Assembly: GCA_001939145.1 (NCBI GenBank)
Contig: LSRX01000007.1
Coordinates: 1,801,914 to 1,865,913 of the forward strand
Source: Symbiodinium microadriaticum
Taxonomy: Eukaryota; Sar; Dinophyceae; Suessiales; Symbiodiniaceae
Length of the DNA stretch: 64,000 nucleotides
Direction: 5' to 3'
Both the position numbers and the translations under genes were made by a program. How positions within the stretch are numbered: the first letter of the stretch is position 1; every line of letters starts with the position of its first letter. This document shows positions 47,901 to 61,175 of the stretch, one piece after another. The notes under the pieces are model-generated. The model did not search any database, had not been told where the DNA came from, and worked only from the letters and a program-made list of their open reading frames with translations.

Positions 47901-50860
47901 ACACCTACCTCGTCGCTGCCCTGCGGGTGATCAAGGGACAAGGCCCCTGGGGAACGCTCTGGGCTGGCGACTTCACTCTTGGACTCGCCCAGCTCGCCAT
48001 GCACGTGCCTGAGAGCTGCGGGAGATCTCACGCCCAGTGGCTCGGGTGGCTCCGGCAAAACCCTGCGAAAGCTTTGTGCCTTGGTGGTACTCCGCTGCAT
48101 GACCTGGTTTCTCGCTCTACGTCTAAGTATATGATGGCACGTACTGATCCAAGCTCAGCAACGTTAAGCGGTTAAGCGTCTCCTAACAGGTCTGCAGATG
48201 GGGGTGTCTGAGTTTGCTTCTAACATTCTACTGTAGCGGCTCCGGGAGGTGGGGGGGGGGTAGATTCGGGACTTGCGACCAGCCCCTCATCCGTGTCCGG
48301 CTTTCCTCATCTGCAAAAAGAAGGAAGATGGATAGTCCCGGAAAAGACAAGTCTATTTGAAGCTTCATTCCCTCCTACAGCATGAACCACGTTGCAAGAG
48401 CTCTTCAGCGAATTTGTCCGCGACCTCTGGAGAAAGCGATCAGGCCTCCCCACGGGCTGCGGGCATGGTTTTTGGGCAGCAACTGCTAGAGGTACCCACG
48501 GTTTTGGGTGGGCCCTTACCATGGAGTTGGCAGGCTTTCTGACATGCAGCGGTAGGGAGCCTCCCCAAGCATGAAAAACGCCTTTTGCAGTCGGCGGAGA
48601 GCGGTTGAAGCCTGTTGTCCTAACCGAGCCAAGCCCTGGCCTCAGATGCAAAGTGCCATCCGTCGGGCTGCTTCCTTGCAGAGAAGCTGTAGGCGCCATG
48701 GCTTTTGGAGGGGGAAGGTTCTGGAATTGAAGAGTGCCTTAAGTTCGAAACTGATATCAACTTCCCTGCCCCTCACAGCCATTCCGAAAGAGCACGTCTT
48801 CTCGAGAGCCTCGCGATGATGACCCGAGGGCGGCCGACAATGTGCTGAGGTGCCCAAACCTGAAACATGGCTTCGGGCTGCTTCGCTGCCAAGCCGACTC
48901 CTTGGGGAGGCTCGTTGGCCCCTGTAGGAACTTGAGAACTTCTGGGCGGACCAGTTACCGCCAGCTAGCTCTAGAAACACACCGAGTGGCGCCGGTCCAG
49001 CTGTGGTCCACCTCAGATCACCAGAAACAGAGCTCCCAACAAAAAAACCATCGTGCATGCACATGATGTGTGGAGCGAGTACCATGAGGTCCTGGCAGGT
49101 CCATATGAATCGTAGCATCGTAGCACAAACTCGAGGTAACGAGGAGCAAACCTCCTCAGCGCTCCGTTCTTGCTTTCGAGCCACGGATGGCTGATTGGCC
49201 ATGGCATTGTTGGATTCCACCTCGCAGGCTGGCGGGCGATTCGGGGCCCGCGAGACTCTCAGTATTTCCAGAGACAGGTGGTTAGCCTACCGTGGAGGTG
49301 ACATGCGTGCAGAGAAAATCTGGTGGTCCGAGTCCTAGAGGGCGCATCCGGCCCAGCATGCGATCCGAATCATTGAATGACCTCTGCCTTCCTGGATGGC
49401 CAAGTATGGGCTTGTGTTGAAGACACCGCTACGTCATGTCAACCACCGGTGGAGGTTGCCAGATGACTCAGCGAGCCGAACATCGCAGCACTGCAACGCT
49501 TGAAATGTCGAAGCTGCAAGCACAAGGCCAACATCCAAGGACTTCCTTTTCCAGCCTCCACGGGGTAGTTCTGCGGAGGAGGACCATTGGGGCGGAAAAC
49601 CTGTCCAGAATGCCTGGAAGCCGCTGAAGGAGCAAAGCTGGTGCTGTTGCTGCCAGTATACTCCGCAGAGAATTGGGCCCCGCTTCAACAGATCGGCCAA
49701 GCTGCGGATTGGGCCTGTACTCCACGCCGCCCTGGTACTGGCTCCCTGCCTTCAACTATGCACGTGCGGAGACTGGCGCCTACTTTACTTCGCTGGGGAT
49801 TGAAGCTTCCGACTCACGCTTCGCAACTGCGAGCAGCGACGTCCGCCTTGTCCCAATGCCCGCGCTGCTCGTGGATGTGCCCGAAAAGATGCACCTCCAC
49901 TGTGCGATCAGATCCCCCACGGTTGGAAGATATCAGGGGATTAAGAGATTAAGAGGCTACACGATGGGATCCCTGCAACAGAGCACAGAGTGCAGCAGGA
50001 AAGTAAAGAAACGGTCTTCGCGGCCAAGCAGTCGCATGAGCCAATCTCAATCTACAAGCCCCAGTGCGAGCCGCGATTATGGCACCAAGGCCCCCAAAAG
50101 AGAAGTCGAGGCCAAGTTAGGGCGGTCCTTTGCCGGCAAAACCTGAAGGATCCAGCAGCCTTCGGCTTCGTGCGGTAGATGGCATCGAGCCTCCGATGAG
50201 ACGCCGACGACAAGGTGGTCTGTAGGGTTGCTCAAGGGTTGTCAACGAGCCGCACAGGAAACCTAAACCCCTGCAGCCAACCAAAATTCAACAGCGTTTG
50301 GCCTGGCTTCGCCAGGCCTAAAGCCACAGAGAGCCCAGTTCCCTTTCGAGTAGTACCTTCTGGTTCTGATCTTGCACGGAGCTCTCTGCTCGTCAAGAAA
50401 GTCTGCAGGAGATACCCCTAAGCCCTCAACTCTATGGTACTCATTTACGGTCTTTTGTTTGTCCATGTTGAGCCAAAGTGCAGCTCCCCGCTGGAGCCCC
50501 AGTGGCCGCCACCCGTCATGTCGAAGATTCCAAACGGGGCCTGCTTAGGGTGCTTAGGTATAGGCGGTGTAGGGCTATGGGATTGAGGACGTTTAGGGCT
50601 CAGGGCCTTTAGTGGTATGGCGTCGAAAGGCAACGTCAACTCAGTTTGGGATGGTCCATGATCCTCCGGATCGTAACGTGGTGGTGCAACAACTTTCGTC
50701 CTCAGTAGTGGCGTTGCCTGCTCTTCGAATCGAACGAAGCTGAAAGGAATGATTTCTCTTGGAATGCTGAACGTGGGTGCTAATGCGAAGATACAGAGCC
50801 TCTCCGCATCAAGTTTATAGCAGGCCTTGGGCCTTGCGGGTCAAGTCTAGGGAAATGCTG
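44944..50860. other. No recognisable gene; several exon-like stretches
   Basis: Protein-like but unassigned pieces: plus 45,620-45,730 (hydrophobic, signal-peptide-like), plus 47,885-48,170, minus 48,650-48,790, plus 49,690-49,900. In each case the opposite strand also gives a plausible frame or no splice pair is clear, so none is called. The downstream end of the metallophosphoesterase gene probably lies at 50.3-50.87 kb. Confidence 0.3.
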
Positions 50861-50874
50861 CTAGGAAAACACAG

Positions 50875-53425
50875 CAGTTCAACAAGTATATCAGGAGAGG
50901 TGGAACCTAGCAACCCGACAGTCTGTGCCTCGTGGGTGACGACGATGTCAACACCTCCGCCGGTGAAGACAGGCCGTGTGGCTTCAGCTAAAGGAATCGT
51001 CAGGATTCGTCAACAGCAAACGTGGTAGTGTATCCAGTTCAAGGTCGAGTCAAGTTGCTCAATCTGTACTCGGCACAAAATGAAAGGCTTTGCGAAAGCT
51101 TAGCCCTCGGATGCATGCAGATACTGTGTCTATAGGCTATGCCGCAGCCGACAGATATGGCTTCGCTATCCTTCTTCGTGGGTTCCTGGTCCCATGCTGT
51201 TCTCTCTCCTGATTGTCCAAAAGGTCGAGTCTATAGGTAAACAGACAACTTGCGCTCCCAAGCCAGAACCTTCGGGGATGTCGGCATAATTGTTGCCGGA
51301 TCGGGAATCTCCCCTTCGGGCGTGCCAGCCGGCGCCCCAGATCTTCAGGCCCATGACCTGCCGGAAGCAGCGAACCATCCGCTGCAAAAAAAGTAACCAT
51401 TGGCCCAGCACGCGCCAAGTGTAAACGAGCAAAGCAGAGCGGCTCTAGGCTCTAGCCGGAAGGGCGTTTTGGAGGACATTGGTTCCTGCTTGAACGATGA
51501 CTAGACAGGGCCTGGTTCTACAGGCTGAGAGCACAAGCCGCAGCTCAACACCCGGCAGATCCCGAAGAGCTGCTTGCGGTCATGTGCTGCAGGCTGGGGC
51601 CCCAAATTAGTCTACGTACTGCGACTCCGACAAAGATCCCGGCACTTTTCAGCTACATCGCCTGCCAGACACGAAGGCTTAGAGATAGCAAAGGTTCAAG
51701 TACGGGTCTGAAGACCACCAATCGGGGATCCCATCAAGCCTCGGCGAGATCGTGATTGAGGACTCGAGCATTCGTGATCCTGTACCTTCGTCGCGTGGAG
51801 ATCCCTCTCACTGAGCCCTGAGCCCTGACGCAACTCGCACTTTGAAGACGCTTCTCTCATCACGGTCGCAGCACACGTCCGTGCCTAGAAACGCTTCGGG
51901 CTATCCCAAGAGACGCAAGTTCCACATGGCATTCATTTCACGATGCTTCGCTACTCCGAGGTGCTGGAAGTAGGCGGGATCCTGGACGACATCGTTGGAG
52001 ATGTGTCCGCGGTTCAGCCTTCAGGCGCAACGGTTGCAGGGAGTACCGAGACATCTGCGGAATCACGAAACATGTTGACAAGCCCGAATATCCAGGAAGA
52101 ATTGGAGCAAGAAGTGTGAAGTTCTGGCGAAGACAAACAATAACAGCTTCTGGTCCTAAGCCTCTGCCACAGCGCTCCTCGACTAGGGGCCTTCGCCCGG
52201 CATCTCGGAACCCCAATGAAACTTTCAGAAGTAGCTAAGTAGCACACTTCCAGAAGGAGAAGAGTGCTTCAAGTGAGAAGTGAAAGATCCAGGACTAAAG
52301 CGACCCTTTCCTCGAAGCTCAATGAAAAGAATACTTGCAGGATCGGCCCCGACGCAGCCTAAAGCCACAAAGATCGATCTGATGCACCTGCTAAACCTTA
52401 AACTCCCCAAGCCATATTGAAACTGCATGCGCCAAGCACTAAACCTTTCCAACCGATGCCCTTGGACCAGAAAAAGCCCTTCATTCGGCCTCCAGTTGGT
52501 GTCCCAGAAGTCGTGGTTTCCAGAAATGACTAGGATGTGCTTGTACTTGCCCCTGTCTCGCGGCAGGTCTTTGGGCAAGAGGTCTGGGGCTTCTGAGCAG
52601 GCCACTACTCAAAACGAGCGGGCGAAGGATCAAACGACCGGAAGGTACTAGATTTCCATGAGAACAACGCAGCAATGACACGGCTGCTGATGCCAATAAT
52701 GAGAACAGCACATTCACCGTCTGGTAGTGACAACAGCAATACTGATACTCATCACAATCATGAGTTGTGGCGACGAGTCGCTTAAGGCTGCCAAGCCAGT
52801 CGTTGAAATCGCCCAGCTCGCTCTCTGAGCCCACCTGAAACATGGACGGCATCCCGGTTTCCGTTTGCGAACGTTGGCATTGCTGGGCTTGCATACTCTG
52901 CACTCTTCCGTTCCAACTCTTTTTGTGATGTCCTGCAAGAAGCTCAGATCATGCAGAGTAGCTCCAAATGGCATGGTGCCCATCACTTCATGCCCGTTCC
53001 TGAAGCACTGGGAACTGCAGCCGTGACCCCGTCTATGCCGGGTCCATGCCTTGGCCACATCCCCGGAATGGATCAGAATGTCGGCATCCGGCATGTTCCC
53101 GGTGCCTCTGTCGTCTTGGCGCAAGGTCTTGACGGATGCACGCAGCACTGGCCATGGAATGGTAGCAGCAGAACATGACATGATGTGAGGAAAAGAGCTT
53201 GCGAAGGAGGTGGCAGCCTGCCTTCCACCTCATCGTCAACAACTTGAAGAGCCAACTCCGATACCCTTGTAGCCTATCGGTTTTTCAAAAAGATCCCGCG
53301 AGCTGCCCTACGGTATCTCGGACACTGTCCAGCCGAACCCCCGAGCCGTGGTTGCACCAGTGGCTTCGATGGAGGCTGTGCGTGTCGCTGATGTGCAGGA
53401 TCCGGACAACATCCGGGCCTTGCTC
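50875..53425 (-). CDS. Metallophosphoesterase of the MPPED/UPF0046 type, at least 6 exons
   Basis: Calcineurin-like phosphoesterases use two metal ions bound by Asp, His and Asn to cut phosphoester bonds; the substrate here is unknown. Exons on the minus strand: about 53,425-53,365 (RILHISDTHSLHRS, motif I with D and H), 53,059-53,105 (DADILIHSGD, motif II), 52,782-52,834 (ELGDFNDWLGSLK, typical of MPPED proteins), 52,552 to about 52,480 (KHILVISGNHDFWDTNW, motif III GNHD), 51,270-51,357 (GLKIWGAGW, the family's kIWGsPW segment) and 50,954 to about 50,875 (VDIVVTHEAQ, motif IV His, then GLLGS). Phases join correctly across these introns, using GC donors after the DTH and NDWL exons and GT after the GD and IPE exons. 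The first coding exon and the final GHxH exon were not located. No lesion seen. Confidence 0.85.
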
Positions 53426-56400
53426 CTGGCCTTCAGGTGCCAAGCTGTTTTCATGCAATGCTTTGGGCGCCAAGGCTTCCCTGGGCCCTTCTGCCTCAGA
53501 TTACAGATTCCTGGCTACGCAAGGTGCAGCGTATGGCACAACACGTTGCATAAGCACGTCTTCAGACTCCCCGCAGCTGCTTCAAGGCCCTGTAAGCAGT
53601 GGATGACCTTGCTTGCTCAACCTTTCATTGCTTGAAAATCCTCTGCCACACCAAAGACTCCACACTCGGAGTTCCAGTACGTGTCACTGACATTCGCAGA
53701 CACAGCCGCGACCGCATGAGTCCCAATCAAAGGCTGCCTGCCTCCTCGCTTGACCTTCAGTCCAGCGGTGGATGCCTCACCGGCAGGTGTATCAGCACGA
53801 TCTTATTATTGTGACATATCAGCTGCCATCCATGTTTGTGCCCGGGCATCTAGACTCTCCACCATCCTTCAAAGTGCTACCTCAAAACCACACTTTTTAC
53901 AACCCTCCAGACCCTGCCCTAAAACACTCCCAGAAGCAATGCAGGTTCAATCCCTCATGTGCCCCCAGAGCCGTTTGACAAAGCCCGCACAGCACCTCAA
54001 CACAAAGACAAAATTGGCCTTCGTGGCACTCGTGGCGTTGATCGGCTCTGTCTTGGAGTCTATCCTCGGCAACGTTAAAGTTCAGTTCTAGACTTGGAAG
54101 CTGCAGCCTGAGTCACTGGCCTCTGTGCCCATGCTTTCTGCGGTGAACGAAAATTAACATTGACCATTTGGAGTTCTAGTGACCCAAAAGTTGCAACTGC
54201 TGAGAGTGACGTCTTGGAGGGCTGACAAGGCAAGCAACAGAGTTTTAATTGTTGCAACTGTACGGAGTGTTGCACCGCTCGACACCTTCACCTCCCAAAT
54301 CTGCAGCGTTGCTGTGGCATTACTTCTTGCGGGCGGCAGCCGTGCAGTCACCACATCAACCAAAGATCAGAAGGCTCGTCAAACTCTGCTCTCCAGTCGG
54401 CTCTAACCGATTCTTGTGAGCAGAACGACGTACGTAGACTGTTGTCAACTACTGGAGAGAGATGCTGCGATACCAAACGGTTGCCAGTTGTCACGTTGAG
54501 GCTCGGGCATAGCTTGCACGCAGTCTCATAACAATCACGGCAGAGTTAACAATCACTAGCTCAGCGTCGCTGCCGTCCCATTGGCACCGTCTGCAGCAGC
54601 TCTGACGGCAAGCAGGAATGCAATCCTTAGATTTGCGACTCTACAAAACCGGACAGCCCAGCGGCAAAAAGCGCCTCAACACGACAGGCAAGAAGGCGCA
54701 AACCCCATTGACGCTCGCTGCAACTTCCAATCGTCTGATCCAAGGTTCAGGGAGGCGCGAAGCAAAGCCATCGAGCTAGCGAGATGGCAAGTCTCAGGGC
54801 AGCCTTCTGAGTCCTCTTTGAGCCTCTAAACCCGTGCGGCACTGTGCATTATTGCGCATTGTTGGCCTCTGCCTACCTGCCATGTAAGATTCAGGTCCTT
54901 CCCATGGAGGGGTTGCGTAATGCAATGCTGCAGCATATTGCGGGCTGACGCAAAGCACCAAACTACTCCAACGACGGGCCACATGAAGGCCCTAGGCAGT
55001 CCCAAAGCACCATGATTCAAGACCTAAACACCCTGCAGCATCATGCCCTCGTGGTTGGCCCTGAAGAAAACCGAAACTTCTAAGTGAAGTAAACCCAGAT
55101 GTTCAGAGGCCCTCACTGGTACAAGTCCTCGTGGTTCGCATCCGGGGCAGCGTTCCTTGAATATCGGGATTTTTTGTGGCTGTCGCCCCAAATGGCGGTT
55201 GGTTGCTACGGCTCCTCATTTTCTGATGTTTGCAGGTCAAGACCTGATGGTTCGGTTGTTCCTTACGGAAGCTGGAAGCGCACAGGATCTCATAGCCTCC
55301 CGGAAACCCCTTTCGGTAGAAAAGGGCATTACGGTTTAGTCTAGCTTGGTAAGACAACATTCCATGATACCAGTAGTTACTTTAGTGGTTAAGGTGCAGT
55401 GTTCCTTTTCCCTTCGGAAAAAGGGGGTGAGCGAGGCACCGCCGTCAGGTGCAACTTGGCCGTTGGCCGCTTTACTTGATAGCACAGAGGCAGGCCTGTG
55501 TCCGCTCACAACTCTCGTGCCCACCCCCAGTGCCCCCCCTAACGGAATCACGACTAATCACGACTTCTTGCTACATCTATGAAGAGAGTTAAACCTTGAA
55601 GCAGCACATCCCGAAACGCGAGGGCCTTGGGCTTCTGAGCCTTACAAAGCCCGGATCCCCCATCCCTGGTGCTGCATGAGCGTCTGCAACTTCACCTTGA
55701 TGTTCGAGATCGCCCTGCAAACGTGGGAGAGGCATCAGTTCGAAGCTGCACTCCAGGAAACAGGCACATCTGACCATGTCGATAGCTGCTAGCTGGCGGT
55801 CCTAAGCCAAAGCTTCCTCTCGGCAATGCTCCTGACGCTTCGTGGACAGCTCGCTTATGGAGTGGTGCGGGTCTATGGGTGCAGTTTCGGTGCTTCGCCC
55901 GTACCAAGACAAAGTGCAACGGACAAACTATGCCACAGTCTTTGTCTGTATTGGAAGCATAACGAATGTAACTATGCTTTGGCTCCCCAAGATACGTCTA
56001 AGATGCCTGGACGCCTGAATGCTTCGCAGTGAATTGCAAAAGGCATGGGGACAAGAGTCTCCTTGAGGAAAAAAGGTGCTGCTCGATGGTGAAGCACGTG
56101 CAACCTCAGCTAACAGACTTGGTGCGACTGAAGTGCAGCTTCATGAAGGCTGGCCTGTACACCAAGACATGTCGCATGGAAGATTTTTTGCGCAGGAGCT
56201 CCTCCAAAGAACAACTCAACAATGCCTGTCCAAACAGTGGGATTCCATGATTCGGGGACAAAAGCCGTCTCCGAAGCTTGTGTATCAAAGCTGTAGTAAG
56301 TGCGCAGCTGATGCCCACCTTCTCAGTGCAAGAGGTGCCTCGGGGCAAAAAGGCCCGGGCTGGAGACAGGGGCCTTGCCGCCCCTTGCCCAGGGCTCAGC

Positions 56401-57029
56401 CTTTACGGAGCAATCGGCATTTCGAGACTCCTTTTCTTTAATCACCTCTTTTCCTTTCCGCTTCAGGTCGGGAATACCATGTTGGTCGAGGCGTTTATCC
56501 GGGAGCGGCGAGAACAAGCGCAAGGGATTCGACCACCACTGAGAACCCACACTACGCTTCCCCCACTCCCGGACAAAACGGAAGCTGAAACTGACAAGTC
56601 ACTCACCACCTTGACCTGCCGAAGACTTGAAGACTTAGACTCCAAAGTTGAAAGCAACAAGGGCCCCCGCGAGCGGTGACAGAGATCTCCGACAGGCATA
56701 CCTGGGCGCTAGATTCCAGGTTGCAACCCTTTCTGCCGGGGCGCACTGGGTGCTTAATCAGCAACACAAACTCAAAAAACGGCAATCAGTGCGAAAGCGT
56801 GCGAAATGCTCCGGTTACGTCAGGACACAGTGTAGAATTAGTAACATTTTGCTTCGCTCTGCGGCTCCCTAAGGTATTCATCATGCAGAATCCCTCCCCT
56901 GGCCCTTACGCAACTCAATGAACACACAGCCCAGTCATATCATTCAGCGCACCCAAATCCTGAAACCCATCAACCCCAAACCTTCAGCATACGGGCCCTG
57001 TTCTTAGGAACAGAATCCATACTTGCATA
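53426..57029. other. No recognisable gene
   Basis: The first exon of the metallophosphoesterase gene should lie in the left part. Exon-like stretches at minus 54,160-54,340 (alternating hydrophobic and polar residues) and plus 55,680-55,790 have no family motif and are not called. Confidence 0.3.
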
Positions 57030-57339
57030 CATGTATGTATGTATGTATGTATGTATATGTATGTATGTATGTGTGTGTATGTATGTATGTATGTATGTAT
57101 GTATGTATGTGTGTAAATATGTATAGATAGATAATACTTATCATATATGTCATATGTATACGGGGCGCACGCATATGGTTGTGTGGGTTGTGAGGGGGTA
57201 TATACGTATGTATGTATGTATGTATGTATGCATGCATGCATGCATGCATGCATGGATGTAAGTATGTAAGTATGTAAGTATGTAAGTATGTATGTATGTA
57301 TGTCTGTCTGTATGTATGTATGTATGTATGTAATTAATG

Positions 57340-57390
<51 letters not shown>

Positions 57391-57455
57391 ATACGTGCGT
57401 GCGTGCGCCACACGTGCACGATTGTGCGGGTGGGTGGCTGGGTGGGTGGGCGTGT

Positions 57456-57487
<32 letters not shown>

Positions 57488-57530
57488 TGGTGGGTGCGTG
57501 CGTGCGTGGGTGGGTGTGTGGCCTCCCACC
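57030..57530. repeat. Dense compound microsatellite block
   Basis: Successive runs of ATGT/GTAT tetranucleotides (57,030-57,125), a second ATGT run passing into CATG and GTAA variants (57,200-57,340), (AT)n (57,340-57,385), GTGC/GGGT tetranucleotides, (GT)n (57,455-57,483) and GTGG/GTGC runs. It is open in several frames on both strands (His/Thr/Tyr-rich or Cys/Val-rich), all repeat translations. Confidence 0.95.
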
Positions 57531-58784
57531 CGGGCCGTTTTCTTAGGATTCCTACCCTGCTGGACCGGCCTGGCAGGACTCGTTCTCGTAGAGGGCCAGC
57601 CGTGCCTGCGCTACGGCCCGGAAGAAGGTGCTCTACAGGTGCTTCTCTCTTGTTGAGCACTCCTTTCTCCATGTTCGGGGGGCTTTTTTGGCGAGTCGTT
57701 CCTGGCTCTGTATTAATCAGCATCCATCAAGCGCCGTGTTGGACCCGGCGCTGGATTGTTCGACGGGAGCCGCTTCTGCGGTGTCGGAAAGCCAGCCAAG
57801 CTCAATGGCTCAAGGCAACGGGGGATAGCAGGCTGGGTCTCCTCACAGAGAGCTCAATGGCTGCCTTGGAAATGCAGCCTCTGATACATTGTGGAAATGA
57901 CACTCTCCCCCACCACTACCAGACCTCCTGAAGGCAAACGACCCTGAGCAGAAGGCCAACTTGTCCGACGGCATCGGTCAGCCTTCTCGCCGAGTTGCGG
58001 ATGCAGCTCGCAGTAGAGGACCTTTGTAGGAGCTTCATTCTTGCTGAATCTCTATGCAGTCATCAATGTATAATGGCCTCATTCGCACATGTCTGGTAAG
58101 GTCGACACCTGCGAACATCGGAATTCGGGCTTTTGTTTCTGCCCAAACCCAATCAAACGATGGATTCTCGACGGGGGATATAGCATGGGTGGAGTTGCGA
58201 GGGCTTCATGCTTAAGAGACGAGCCAACAGCATTGGGAGGAGCCACCGCCGGCTGATGACTGGGTGCTTTGCCGAGGTGGTCGCTGAGTCGTCATGATGC
58301 GCCAAGTACCCTGCCTGGCCCAAGTGATATTCGGCAGTAAATCTTCTGAGCTTGCGATTTCGAAGGCCAGCTCAGGTTCAGCTGAACGGATCCGCATGAA
58401 AAGTTCTACACAGATCCAGAAAGATAGTGTCGTCTCCCGGGATCTGCTGTCCGACTACGGAAACTTGGCATGCCGGCCATGATTCGGCGATTGGTGGTGG
58501 GCACCTTGGTCGGTGCAGAGCAGCCCTGATGCGAAGCTGACTTGTCTGACACACTGAAGACAGGATGGCTACGTGGCGAGGCTTCACTGGCTGTACAGTC
58601 TGATAGCTCAGTAGCAGTGTCGCTGGACGTGTCATCAAAGGCCGTGGCATCTGGCAAAGGCTTCACGGAGATGTGAAAGACCGGAAACAGAGACTGAGTC
58701 ACCTGGCACTTACAGGTCGTGTCTCAGAATCTGTCATCGGGATTCTACAGATGACAGCGCAACAACGCCACCAGAAACATCAGG
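57531..58784. other. No supported gene
   Basis: Frames on both strands overlap without motifs. Confidence 0.35.
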
Positions 58785-59123
58785 TTGCTTTTCTGCCGTG
58801 GTTTCTGTGGGCCACAGGGGCTTCCTTGGCAGCCTTGGCCCCAGGCCAACCGAACGGCTCGGGAGATGTCCATGACCTCAAAAGGCAAAGCGACTCCTTA
58901 CGAAAGGCACCCCGTTGCTTTCGGGTACCAAGCCCAATTGGATCGCTTCTCCTCTGCTGCCGACTCGTCCTCCGCTGCCGGAACCTCGGCTCGCGAGGAG
59001 TTTTCGAGGAGTATCTCCGCAGTTCGCATTCACCTTTCGTCAAGCTGGGGCAACTTCGATGCTTTCAGACCTACAAAGTTATGGCATATGGACACTCTTT
59101 ACCCCCCATATCGTGCCATGTGA
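58785..59123 (+). CDS. Possible exon, Ser/Ala-rich, unassigned
   Basis: The frame reads as natural protein from about 58,850 on, including GKATPYERHPVAFGYQAQ, then a Ser/Ala-rich stretch and WGNFDAFRPTKLWHMD, ending in TGA at 59,121-59,123. No family recognised, and no clear acceptor chosen. It would be the only plus-strand gene in the window, which lowers confidence. Confidence 0.28.
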   Translation: MLFCRGFCGPQGLPWQPWPQANRTAREMSMTSKGKATPYERHPVAFGYQAQLDRFSSAADSSSAAGTSAREEFSRSISAVRIHLSSSWGNFDAFRPTKLWHMDTLYPPYRAM

Positions 59124-59540
59124 CCAACGCGCCTATCACCAGCAGCCAGCTGTTAACTTGTGATCACGTCCTTCAGTTGTCAACCGGGTCCTGCAGAAAA
59201 GGGCACCTTACTACAGATTCTAGATTATCCCCGGATAGACGGCAACGCAAGATGCGCGACCAGTCGGGCCCCGTCCAGTCTCCGCCAGAATCATGAAGGC
59301 TCTCCGAGGCTCTGACACCGAAGTACAGGCAAACGCCATGCGTAAACATCGAAACCTCTGGCAGGTCATGCTGTTTCAGGATCTGAAAGGTTTAGCACTA
59401 CACCCCAAACCCACCCCTTTCCCTCTCAATCTCGAAGCATGCGAACCGAAGGGAGCTCCATCCTTGAAGCAGCGGTAGTTGGCAAGGTCAATGCCCTTCT
59501 GCGTCACCGCCTGGCCGAGCCCAAGAAGAGCACGCAGAGA

Positions 59541-59597
59541 GGGAGAGAGAGAAAAGGAGAGAGAGAGAGAGATATATATATATATATATATATATAT
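59541..59597. repeat. (GA)n(TA)n microsatellite
   Basis: GA dinucleotides run directly into TA dinucleotides. Confidence 0.93.
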
Positions 59598-59849
59598 TAG
59601 ATGCTACCCCCCGCCCCCAAGAATCCGTACTTTGAGTTTCCGTGTCTTATTTTACACAATTGCAAACCTCAGCGTATTACCGCCAGCGTTCTTCTGGACA
59701 GCACTGACCCACCCACCAACACGACGACGACTTCGTACTATGCTGGAGAAACAACGAATCAAAGTATGGCTACTTGAAACGTGAGGCTCCGAACCATCAG
59801 CCCTCAACCAAAACTCTTAAAGAGTCCGAGCGGCGTAGAAGGCACATAT

Positions 59850-60560
59850 GCACAACTTATCAGTATACGGCCTACTATGATTTAATAATCGAATAGTAAT
59901 TGCGATGCATGTGTTATTGCATTTGCTAGAGCCAATATGCAGTTATTCTGGTCTCATTCCTGAAGACTGCGCATCGAGTATTACCAATTCCTGCTATCTG
60001 CTATTCAAAGGATAATGATTATTCCTCCTGTTTTCGTCACTATTAACTTAATACCGCATTAGCATATGCTGAAAATGTCTTAATGTTTGTTTGCCTCATA
60101 TGTAAACCTGCCCAATACACAAACTAGAACATATTCACGAACGTCTAACACTTAACTAATACTGAAACTGCTAGTCGGTGCACTAGCACAAACGAGATAG
60201 ATAACTGTTCATTGGCTAAAGCATTTATTCATTTGCACCTTGAAATTGCAGTAGAAAAGCACTGTGAGCTTGCGAGCCGCGGATTCATTAATCACTAACT
60301 CATAAAATGCCATATACAGAAACTGAATAATGCGCATTCGAACATCGTCCACATACTAGTGAAACGTTCATGAAATGAAATAGAGATTTTGCAAATGTTA
60401 AACCAAACGGTTTAGCTTCAGTTAAGTGTTTAGGCCTCTAGGCATTAGCGTGTCAGCATGTTCTTGTGATCGAACATTCATGACAACGGACAAATCGTTT
60501 ATTATTGGGTAGATCCGAAGTTTATGGTAATGACATACTCTTTACGCTGGAGGGCGGGAC
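59850..60560. other. AT-rich tract without genes
   Basis: About 700 bp clearly richer in A and T than the sequence on either side, with stops in all frames and no simple repeat. It may be a decayed insertion or foreign DNA. No coding content seen. Confidence 0.5.
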
Positions 60561-60739
60561 GCCCTGCGAGCCCCATATTTACGGTGACTTGTAGGTTTTG
60601 GCTTTAGATTTATGCTTTAGTTGCAGTAAAGATATGATGAGCTGGCGTCCCCTGCACTCGAGTGAACTGCAACGACGCAAACAAAAACTGCAAACTGCTT
60701 GGTTCTACTATACATAGTGCTTCCGTTTTGTTTTGGCCA

Positions 60740-60880
60740 CATGTTACTGGGCTGTTGCTGTTGCTCTTCTTGCTGCTTCTGCCGTTCTGGCTGTCGTTGT
60801 TGCTGCTGCTACTATTCTTGTTGTGGTTGTTGTTCCTGGTCTTGTTGTCGTCGACATTGTTGCTGTATGTGGGACTAGTA
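60740..60880. repeat. TTGCTG/TTGTTG-rich low-complexity tract
   Basis: Imperfect TTG, CTG and GTT trinucleotides giving Leu/Val/Ala-rich translations in several plus frames; read as a hydrophobic protein it would be misleading. Confidence 0.75.
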
Positions 60881-61175
60881 TTTGCCCATCATCATTTTAT
60901 TCTTGTGTAGGTGATAGGGCCTGTTGGGATTTCGGGCCATGAGATTCCACGCCCGCTGTTGAGGCTTCTGACTTCGAACGCTTTGACAATTTTTTGGGTG
61001 TCCTTGGCAAGTCCTTGGTCTACGGTATGTCATATCCTGCCTGATTCGGCTCTGGTCCGCGATCGCTCGTACCCGCAGCAAGGGTTGAAGGCGTGGATTC
61101 GGGGGGAATCATGTTTATTTATATTTGCAATATATAAACACATACACAAACTGATCAAAATGCACATACATAATA

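Noticed and set aside
51942..52118. 58-codon plus-strand ORF starting with ATG
   Set aside because: It lies within the span of the minus-strand metallophosphoesterase gene and has no recognisable motif; treated as a chance frame.
56984..57529. 181-codon His/Thr/Tyr-rich ORF
   Set aside because: It is a translation of the ATGT/GTAT microsatellite block.
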